This document shows, in pieces, positions 1 through 3,008 of a stretch of 5,472 nt of DNA (within the stretch, counting starts at the first letter, position 1; every line of letters begins with the position of its first letter). Source of the DNA: Lachnoclostridium sp. UBA3262. GTDB lineage: Bacteria > Bacillota > Clostridia > Lachnospirales > Lachnospiraceae. The stretch covers positions 1 to 5,472 of the forward strand of contig DEUM01000071.1 in NCBI GenBank assembly GCA_002362575.1, read 5' to 3'. The position numbers and the translations under genes are program-made. The notes under the pieces are model-generated. The model did no database searches, was not told where the DNA came from, and was given only the letters and a program-made list of their open reading frames with translations.

Positions 1-65
1 GCTCAGTTGGTTAGAGCGCCGCCCTGTCACGGCGGAGGTCGTGGTTTCGAGTCCCATCTGGGTCG
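1..65 (+). tRNA. tRNA-Asp (GTC), 5' end truncated by window
   Basis: The D-stem pairs 1-4 with 14-17. The anticodon stem pairs 19-23 with 31-35, around a loop at 24-30 whose anticodon GTC is at 26-28, so this is tRNA-Asp. The 3' acceptor strand is 58-64 and the discriminator is G65, as expected for bacterial tRNA-Asp. The first 9 bases (5' acceptor strand and positions 8-9) lie outside the window. No CCA is encoded, so the 3' end must be added by the CCA-adding enzyme. One oddity: the last base of the 5' T-stem strand, base 45 (tRNA position 53), is T where G is nearly universal. It faces C53 (tRNA position 61), so the conserved G53-C61 pair is broken. The identity call is firm; whether the copy is fully functional is open. 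Confidence 0.93.
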
Positions 66-138
66 TTCAGGCAATCTATTTTACAATGTGCCTGAAACGA
101 AAAGGCGAAGTGCCTATGCGCTTTGCTATCATACATAT

Positions 139-224
139 GCTGGTGTGGCGGAACTGGCAGACGCCCAGGACTTAAAATCCTGTGGGTGGTGACACCCGTA
201 CCGGTTCGATTCCGGTTACCAGCA
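139..224 (+). tRNA. tRNA-Leu (TAA)
   Basis: This is a complete class II tRNA. The acceptor strands 139-145 and 217-223 pair, with one G-T wobble, and the discriminator is A224. The anticodon stem 166-170/178-182 closes a loop at 171-177 with anticodon TAA at 173-175, which reads UUA leucine codons. A long variable arm follows at about 183-198, as expected for leucine. The T-arm at about 199-216 has the GGTTCGATTCC core. No CCA is encoded. It lies about 70 bp after tRNA-Asp and ahead of a strong hairpin terminator, so the two tRNAs are probably the end of one tRNA transcript. Discriminator A73 also matches the TGGT of the T-box bulge upstream of leuA, although that T-box specifier is CTC rather than UUA. 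Confidence 0.97.
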
Positions 225-267
225 TTAAAAATAAAGTGTGCCACGAAGTGGTATACTTTATTTTTAA
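225..267 (+). terminator. Terminator hairpin after the tRNA cluster
   Basis: A 20-bp stem pairs 225-244 with 248-267 around the loop GAA. It has only two G-T wobbles (240/252 and 238/254) and an A/T-rich outer half, so the 3' strand ends in a T-run (261-265). It starts directly after the tRNA-Leu discriminator base, as expected for the transcript end. The outer A-run means it could also terminate weakly on the minus strand. Confidence 0.8.
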
Positions 268-350
268 TATTACATAAAGAAGGAAAGTGCGGTTCATTTC
301 CTGCCCTCTTGCATAAATTAAACTAAACAGGATAGACAGGAAGAAAATTT

Positions 351-1484
351 ATGCAGATATATATTGTACAGGAGAATGATACGATAGAACGTATTGCGGG
401 ACTGTATGGTACTACCGTACCCGAGCTTTCATATACCAACCAGATTCCGTACCCTTATCGGCTGGCAATAGGACAGGCGCTGTTAATTCCGGCGGGAGAA
501 ATGCCAGAGGATAGACGTATTGTAACGGCGAATGGTTATGCCTATCCTTTTATTAGTCCATGGGTATTGCAGCAGACGTTACCTTATTTGACTAATTTAC
601 TTGTATTTTCATATGGGTTTACGACGGAAGGGGAGCTGGTGCCGCCAGCGGTCTCGGACGACTGGATGATTGCAGAAGCGATGAATTTTTCTGTTTCACC
701 GATACTTACTTTAACGCCGTTGGGAGCGGACGGAAGATTTAATAATAATTTGATTCATGCGGTTGTGACAAATGAGACGGCAAAGGAAAACTTGATACAG
801 AATCTTTTACAGGCAATGCCAGAGAAAAATTTCCGGGGAGTGGATGTGGACTTTGAATATATACTGGCTGAAGACAGGGATTTATTCACTGCCTTTGTTG
901 CGGAACTTAGAGACCGGATGAATCAGGAGGGATATATAGTCAGTGTGGCTCTTGCTCCAAAAACCTCAGCAGACCAGCAGGGACTCTTGTATGAGGGGAA
1001 GGACTACAGGGGACTCGGAGAGGCGGCAAATGAAGTGCTGCTTATGGCATACGAGTGGGGATATACTTATGGCCCGGCAATGGCAGTGGCGCCGCTCAAC
1101 AAGGTACGTCAGGTTGTAGAATACGCGCTGACGGAAATCCCGGCAGAGAAAATCAATCTTGGGATTCCAAACTATGGATATGACTGGACGTTACCATATG
1201 TGCGTGGGGAGAGCAAGGCGGTTACGATAGGAAATGTTGAGGCGGTGCAGATTGCGATTGAAAATGGTGTGCCAATACAATTTGACGAGACGGCGCAGTC
1301 ACCATATTTTACTTATGTGCAGGAGGGGCGGGAGCATGAGGTGTGGTTTGAGGATGTACGAAGCCTTCAGCAAAAGTACAATCTTTTGACAGAATATAAC
1401 TTAAAGGGAATTGGGGTGTGGCAGATTATGAGATTATTTCGCGCCTCATGGCTATTGTATGCTAGTATGTTTTATATTCAATAG
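351..1484 (+). CDS. LysM-GH18 spore peptidoglycan hydrolase or coat protein (SleL/YaaH-like)
   Basis: The protein has 377 residues. One N-terminal LysM domain (about residues 2-47, start IYIVQENDTIERIAGLYG, end IGQALLIPAG) should bind peptidoglycan. A GH18 TIM barrel follows (about 58-370). The catalytic signature GVDVDFEY is at 163-170 (D165, D167, catalytic acid E169). MAYEWGY (232-238), GIPNYGYDW (271-279) and a late W357 are typical of the spore-germination GH18 branch. There is no signal peptide, which fits cytosolic synthesis in the mother cell and assembly on the spore. Known relatives are N-acetylglucosaminidases that cut cortex fragments during germination. Characterised Bacillus members usually carry two LysM domains; this one has one. 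The start is supported by AGGAAG about 8 bases upstream. CATAAATTA at 312-320 resembles a SigK -10 element (CATAnnnTA), but no matching -35 is visible. The gene stands alone, and no clear terminator follows. The family is certain; cortex hydrolase versus coat protein is not. Confidence 0.9.
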   Translation: MQIYIVQENDTIERIAGLYGTTVPELSYTNQIPYPYRLAIGQALLIPAGEMPEDRRIVTANGYAYPFISPWVLQQTLPYLTNLLVFSYGFTTEGELVPPAVSDDWMIAEAMNFSVSPILTLTPLGADGRFNNNLIHAVVTNETAKENLIQNLLQAMPEKNFRGVDVDFEYILAEDRDLFTAFVAELRDRMNQEGYIVSVALAPKTSADQQGLLYEGKDYRGLGEAANEVLLMAYEWGYTYGPAMAVAPLNKVRQVVEYALTEIPAEKINLGIPNYGYDWTLPYVRGESKAVTIGNVEAVQIAIENGVPIQFDETAQSPYFTYVQEGREHEVWFEDVRSLQQKYNLLTEYNLKGIGVWQIMRLFRASWLLYASMFYIQ

Positions 1485-1533
1485 GAAAGTGTAAGAGTCA
1501 GACGACTGAGATAACGGATGTAATAAAATTTTG

Positions 1534-1562
1534 TTGACATACTGAAAAAAGTACAGCATATT
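1534..1562 (+). promoter_or_regulatory. Orphan sigma-A-type promoter
   Basis: A perfect -35 TTGACA (1534-1539) is followed after 17 bp by CATATT (1557-1562, 4 of 6 matches to TATAAT). A second, better -10 (TATACT, 1568-1573) lies too far away for this -35. No coding gene lies within the next 300 bp, so if active it would make a non-coding RNA. Confidence 0.4.
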
Positions 1563-1806
1563 TAATGTATACTAAGTATATATTAAAAATACAGTCAATA
1601 TATAGATATCTTTGATGAAAAGTTATAGGTAGTGTAGTGATTGACACTAGCATAATTCGGTTGCAGAAAGACCGATTTCTGTACAGTTAGAAAACTATTT
1701 TATGAATACAAGTTTTTTGAGGAAATCTCAAAATTTGAATGTGTTATAAAATTACTTATGAGGGGGATATTCTACTTCTTATGGTAGAAGCGGAATTAAT
1801 TTTCAT

Positions 1807-1832
1807 TTTAGATAAATTATAAATTGTCTAAA
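1807..1832. repeat. AT-rich dyad before the antitoxin promoter
   Basis: A 26-base dyad centred at 1819/1820, with arms TTTAGATAAATT and AATTGTCTAAA, contains one wobble and one mismatch. It ends five bases before the -35 of the antitoxin promoter. It could be an operator or a weak terminator, or have no role. Confidence 0.35.
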
Positions 1833-1837
1833 GTATA

Positions 1838-1866
1838 TTGAAAAAACTTTTTGCATATGCTATAAT
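1838..1866 (+). promoter_or_regulatory. Promoter of type I antitoxin RNA (module 1)
   Basis: TTGAAA (1838-1843), a 17-bp spacer and a perfect TATAAT (1861-1866), extended by TG at 1858-1859. Predicted transcription start is near 1873. It points into an RNA of about 85 bases that ends at the 1911-1948 hairpin and has no convincing reading frame. Confidence 0.8.
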
Positions 1867-1872
1867 GCCGGT

Positions 1873-1958
1873 AGGCAAAAAGATATGACAGTTCCATGTG
1901 AACGTAGAATGAATCCCCAAACTGTAGTAGCGTACAGTCTGGGGATTCTTCTTTTCTT
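1873..1958 (+). ncRNA. Antisense antitoxin RNA of the par/Fst-like module
   Basis: This predicted RNA of about 85 bases runs from the strong promoter at 1838-1866 to the terminator at 1911-1960. Its 5' part (1878-1903) repeats, in the same orientation, the sequence at 2062-2088, where the minus-strand toxin gene starts. Identity is 13 of 13 over AAAAGATATGACA and 7 of 7 over TCCATGT, with a few differences between. The RNA can therefore pair with toxin mRNA over its start codon and first codons. It can also pair through the shared terminator hairpin. This is the arrangement known for RNA II of the enterococcal par locus: convergent transcripts, direct repeats at the 5' ends, shared terminator. 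The call rests on sequence layout; expression is inferred. Confidence 0.75.
1878..1903 (+). repeat. Direct repeat copy a (antitoxin side, module 1)
   Basis: AAAAGATATGACA (1878-1890), then TCCATGT (1893-1899) and GAAC. It matches copy b at 2062-2088, which has one extra base and a few substitutions. It supplies the antisense segment of the antitoxin. Confidence 0.8.
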
Positions 1959-1960
1959 TT
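1911..1960. terminator. Shared terminator hairpin of module 1
   Basis: A 16-bp stem pairs 1911-1926 with 1933-1948 around loop GTAGCG. On the plus strand it is followed by a T-rich tail (1949-1960), a standard intrinsic terminator for the antitoxin RNA. The one imperfect pair, A1920 with C1939, becomes a U-G wobble in minus-strand RNA, so the stem is continuous in the toxin transcript. The minus-strand tail (ATTCTACGTT) is only moderately T-rich. The hairpin would end both convergent RNAs and give them complementary 3' ends. Confidence 0.8.
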
Positions 1961-1983
1961 ATAGTGGCAAAGCACCCACTAGG

Positions 1984-2082
1984 CTATTTGTTGTCCCTTC
2001 GGTCACTGCCAAGCCATTTGATGATGTAGTGGCAGGCTACACCAGCCGCAACAGCGACTATAAAAGATATGACAAACTCCAT
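1984..2082 (-). CDS. Small membrane toxin, Fst-like type I TA (32 aa)
   Basis: A 32-residue peptide starts with MEFVISFIV and ends with KWLGSDRRDNK. About 19 hydrophobic residues (3-21) form one predicted membrane helix, followed by a K-W pair and a charged tail. This is the usual plan of Fst/Ldr-type and similar type I toxins, which sit in the membrane and disturb it or nucleoid structure. The start is decided by a near-perfect ribosome binding site: GGAGG at 2094-2090 (minus), 7 bases before ATG. A promoter with an extended -10 lies 47 bases upstream of the start codon. The predicted mRNA (about 2122 to 1911, near 210 bases) resembles the toxin mRNA of enterococcal par in size. The antitoxin RNA described at 1873-1958 pairs over the start codon. 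A small stem TAGTGG/CCACTA lies between the stop and the terminator. Fst carries a proline in its helix that is absent here, so the exact family is uncertain; a small toxin is the best reading. Confidence 0.75.
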   Translation of the reverse strand: MEFVISFIVAVAAGVACHYIIKWLGSDRRDNK

Positions 2083-2088
2083 GTAAAC
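2062..2088 (+). repeat. Direct repeat copy b (toxin start region, module 1)
   Basis: It contains AAAAGATATGACA (2062-2074) and TCCATGT (2078-2084). In minus-strand sense it covers the toxin start codon (2082-2080), codons 2-7 and the bases just upstream. See copy a at 1878-1903. Confidence 0.8.
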
Positions 2089-2128
2089 ACCTCCTCCCGT
2101 TGCCGGGTGTAGGTTGGACAACACAAGT

Positions 2129-2157
2129 ATTATAACATATCAATTGATATTTCTCCA
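2129..2157 (-). promoter_or_regulatory. Promoter of the module 1 toxin
   Basis: On the minus strand, TATAAT (2134-2129) is preceded by TG one base away (extended -10). TGGAGA, 4 of 6 matches to TTGACA, lies 17 bp upstream (2157-2152). The start site would be near 2122, giving a 5' leader of about 40 bases. That leader contains a GCAA-tetraloop stem CCCG/CGGG (2107-2096), which abuts the Shine-Dalgarno, or alternatively a stem ACACC/GGTGT (2110-2106 with 2091-2087) that masks part of it. Confidence 0.7.
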
Positions 2158-2231
2158 TTTTTTTGTAAAGACTTTATTGTTGGGAAACAAACAGCAGAAG
2201 ATTTACAAGAATAATTTAAAGTTTAATTTGA

Positions 2232-2256
2232 GAAAAACACCCCTAACATCAAGGGG
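2232..2256 (-). terminator. Terminator-like hairpin, minus strand
   Basis: The stem AGGGG/CCCCT (2252-2256 with 2240-2244) has a 7-base loop. On the minus strand it is followed by TGTTTTTCT (2239-2231). It would insulate the module 1 toxin promoter from minus-strand read-through. The stem is short, so it is probably weak. Confidence 0.45.
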
Positions 2257-2299
2257 AATATTCATTGTAGCCCTTGTTAGTCTTTGTTATAAGATTTTC

Positions 2300-2411
2300 A
2301 GGGATAGAAAAAGATAGGCCGCCACTACTGCCATAGTGACGGCTGGACATTATAAAATGTTATAGTTGTTATCTGAGGTAGCCGCTTTTATGGCTCCCTT
2401 TTTCTATTTTT
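2300..2411 (+). ncRNA. Possible short structured RNA, plus strand
   Basis: A weak -35 TTGTAG (2265-2270) and an extended -10 TATAAG (2288-2293, TG at 2285-2286) are 17 bp apart. Downstream are a strong hairpin at 2318-2343 and then an intrinsic terminator: stem AGGTAGCC/GGCTCCCT (2376-2383 with 2392-2399, one mismatch) with a long T-rich tail (2399-2411). No reading frame lies inside. The RNA is inferred from signals alone. Confidence 0.35.
2305..2405 (-). ncRNA. Possible short structured RNA, minus strand
   Basis: The minus strand has TTGTAC (2440-2435), a 17-bp spacer and TATATT (2417-2412), predicting a start near 2405. A 10-bp hairpin (2343-2334 with 2327-2318) follows, with tail CTATCTTTTTCTA, a good intrinsic terminator. 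The single imperfect pair (C2322 with A2339) becomes a G-U wobble in minus-strand RNA, which suggests this strand is the functional one. The RNA would overlap almost completely with the possible plus-strand RNA. No reading frame was found. Confidence 0.35.
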
Positions 2412-2464
2412 AATATAATATATACGCCGATGATGTACAAGAAAAATTCAATATTTGATTAGAA

Positions 2465-2504
2465 ACCTATAACATCATGGGGGATATATGTCCCCATCAT
2501 AGGT
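2465..2504. repeat. Imperfect inverted repeat
   Basis: Outer arms ACCTAT/ATAGGT (2465-2470, 2499-2504) and inner arms ATGGGG/ CCCCAT (2477-2482, 2492-2497) are separated by an asymmetric internal loop (AACATC on the left, one C on the right). There is no clear T-tail on either strand. Function unknown. Confidence 0.5.
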
Positions 2505-2557
2505 AATTAAAAATAACCCAAAACTGTTGCTTTAATAAGTCAAATTTCTATACTTGT

Positions 2558-2586
2558 TTTACATGTGTAATATTTTATAGTATACT
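2558..2586 (+). promoter_or_regulatory. Promoter of the module 2 toxin
   Basis: TTTACA (2558-2563, 5 of 6), a 17-bp spacer and TATACT (2581-2586, 5 of 6). The predicted start near 2593 gives a leader of about 88 bases before the toxin start codon, long enough for the regulatory hairpin at 2644-2677. Confidence 0.7.
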
Positions 2587-2643
2587 ACAGAATAAAGAGC
2601 AGTTTTGCGATTATATATTTAACCAGGCAGCCGAAGGGTGCGA

Positions 2644-2677
2644 CGCCACGTTTCCGAGTCTTGCGGAAGGAGTGGTG
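2644..2677 (+). promoter_or_regulatory. Hairpin sequestering the toxin Shine-Dalgarno
   Basis: The outer stem CGCCAC/GTGGTG (2644-2649 with 2672-2677) and inner stem TTTCCG/CGGAAG (2651-2656 with 2664-2669) close the loop AGTCTTG (2657-2663). The Shine-Dalgarno AAGGAG (2667-2672) lies in the 3' strand, so ribosome access depends on opening this hairpin. The loop and its 5' flank are repeated at 2838-2853, so the antitoxin RNA can pair with the loop. Confidence 0.65.
2649..2663 (+). repeat. Direct repeat copy a (toxin leader, module 2)
   Basis: CGTTTCCGAGTCTTG, in the toxin leader hairpin loop and 5' arm. It matches CGTTTCGGCTGTCTTG at 2838-2853 apart from one extra base and two or three changes. 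Confidence 0.65.
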
Positions 2678-2680
2678 CTT

Positions 2681-2764
2681 ATGAGTACATATGAAAAGTA
2701 TATGCTGATTCTGGCTCTAAGTCAGTTATTTATAGCAGTTTTTAATATGGGAAATAAGAAGTAG
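2681..2764 (+). CDS. Holin-like small membrane toxin (27 aa)
   Basis: A 27-residue peptide begins MSTYEKYMLIL and ends NMGNKK. A hydrophobic stretch (about residues 8-21) lies between an acidic/basic N-terminal motif and a lysine tail. The MSTYE start, single short helix and terminal lysines resemble the putative holin-like toxins (Hol-Tox) of Firmicutes, which act at the cytoplasmic membrane and are often type I TA toxins. The start is supported by AAGGAG 8 bases upstream. The stop codon lies inside the terminator stem, so coding and termination are packed together. The predicted mRNA is about 205 bases. A convergent minus-strand RNA (about 2855-2755) overlaps its 3' end and shares a repeat with its leader. 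It is not homologous in obvious ways to the module 1 toxin. Toxicity is inferred from family resemblance and layout. Confidence 0.75.
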   Translation: MSTYEKYMLILALSQLFIAVFNMGNKK

Positions 2765-2800
2765 CACCTCTGCTCCGACAGCTAGGTGCTACTTTTGTGA
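2759..2800. terminator. Bidirectional terminator of module 2
   Basis: An 11-bp perfect stem (2759-2769 with 2784-2794) encloses a 14-base loop. The plus-strand tail is TTTTGTG (from 2793) and ends the toxin mRNA. The minus-strand tail is TTCTTATTT (2761-2753) and ends the antitoxin RNA. The toxin stop codon (2762-2764) is inside the left arm. Confidence 0.85.
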
Positions 2801-2837
2801 CTTAGTATACTGCCGGAAACGGATAGGCTGAATCTAT

Positions 2838-2853
2838 CGTTTCGGCTGTCTTG
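2838..2853 (+). repeat. Direct repeat copy b (antitoxin 5' end, module 2)
   Basis: CGTTTCGGCTGTCTTG. Its complement is the first part of the antitoxin RNA. Partner of the repeat at 2649-2663. Confidence 0.65.
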
Positions 2854-2861
2854 TTAAGTAT

Positions 2862-2889
2862 ATTATATCAAATTTTAATGTTGTGTCAA
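2862..2889 (-). promoter_or_regulatory. Promoter of the module 2 antitoxin
   Basis: On the minus strand, perfect TTGACA (2889-2884), a 16-bp spacer and perfect TATAAT (2867-2862), with an extended-10 TG. It is the closest match to consensus in the window, fitting an antitoxin RNA made in excess over the toxin mRNA. Confidence 0.85.
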
Positions 2890-2918
2890 TAAAATTCGGC
2901 AAAAATGAAAGAAAAAAG

Positions 2919-2935
2919 TATGGCCCGGCAATGGC
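2919..2935 (+). repeat. 17-base copy of a GH18 gene segment
   Basis: TATGGCCCGGCAATGGC is identical to 1068-1084 in the LysM-GH18 gene, where it encodes the YGPAMA part of the barrel. Its G+C-rich character stands out in this AT-rich spacer. In the same frame it is followed by an open stretch to a stop near 3002, with no homology I recognise. Confidence 0.6.
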
Positions 2936-2965
2936 GGAATATAAGATACATTATATTAACGTGAG

Positions 2966-3003
2966 AGGGAAACCACAGGGCAAAGTGGTCTCCCTATTTT
3001 AGT
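2966..3003 (-). terminator. Hairpin after leuA, probable terminator
   Basis: An 11-bp stem (2966-2976 with 2985-2995) has an 8-base loop and lies 14 bases past the leuA stop codon. The only imperfect pair, A2971 with C2990, becomes U-G in minus-strand RNA, supporting function in the leuA transcript. The minus tail (CTCACGTT) is poor in T, while the plus-strand tail (ATTTTAGTTATT) is better, so it may act in both directions. Confidence 0.55.
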
Positions 3004-3008
3004 TATTA

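Larger units (their letters stand above)
1485..1837. other. Non-coding stretch with hairpins, no gene seen
   Basis: No start codon with a ribosome binding site opens a frame of useful length on either strand. What can be seen is an orphan promoter (1534-1562) and several short inverted repeats: a 6-bp stem at about 1631-1650, alternative overlapping stems around 1658-1685 (TCGGT/ACCGA versus CAGAAA/TTTCTG), a 7-bp stem TTTTGAG/CTCAAAA near 1715-1733, and a 6-bp stem TTCTAC/GTAGAA near 1770-1789. A stop-to-stop frame of about 57 codons ends near 1822 but lacks a start. The stretch may be a non-coding RNA or decayed sequence; I cannot assign it. Confidence 0.4.
2158..2557. other. Intermodule spacer, non-coding
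   Basis: No supported reading frame with a ribosome binding site exists on either strand. The spacer separates the outward-facing toxin promoters of two TA modules and holds several hairpins listed separately (2232-2256, 2305-2343, 2376-2411, 2465-2504) plus possible weak promoters on both strands. Confidence 0.5.
2755..2855 (-). ncRNA. Antisense antitoxin RNA of module 2
   Basis: A predicted RNA of about 100 bases starts near 2855 from a near-consensus promoter and ends at the shared terminator. Its 5' part (complement of 2853-2838) can pair with the toxin leader at 2649-2663. That includes CAAGAC against the loop of the hairpin masking the ribosome binding site. The same 5' segment also forms a bulged hairpin inside the RNA (GCCGAAACGATAG, 2846-2834, with the GCCGGAAACGGATAG region, 2812-2826), giving a recognition stem-loop. 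It has no coding frame. Convergent transcription, shared terminator and distal repeats again match the par-type plan. Confidence 0.72.

Noticed and set aside
66..96. 8-bp inverted repeat TTCAGGCA/TGCCTGAA between the tRNAs
   Set aside because: The stem is short, the loop is 15 bases and there is no T-tail; probably a processing spacer hairpin without a defined role.
7..326. Reading frames across the tRNA genes on both strands
   Set aside because: They translate tRNA sequence and the terminator stem; not genes.
1655..1822. Open frame of about 57 codons ending in MVEAELIFILDKL
   Set aside because: No start codon with a ribosome binding site except an ATG leaving 13 codons; a frame of this length is not surprising by chance. 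It could be a remnant but no family is recognised.
1885..2112. 75-codon plus-strand reading frame over the TA module 1
   Set aside because: It runs through the antitoxin terminator and antisense to the toxin gene, has no ribosome binding site and shows no recognisable protein features.
2114..2317. 67-codon plus-strand reading frame
   Set aside because: No ribosome binding site, it overlaps the toxin promoter and a minus-strand terminator, and its composition is that of AT-rich non-coding DNA.
2906..2965. Tiny plus-strand frame starting at ATGAAAGAAAAAAG
   Set aside because: 19 codons, no ribosome binding site and no hydrophobic segment, unlike the two toxin peptides.
1485..3000. CRISPR array or insertion sequence
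   Set aside because: There are no regularly spaced repeats, no terminal inverted repeats with a transposase, and no target duplications; the repeats present are explained by the toxin-antitoxin pairing.
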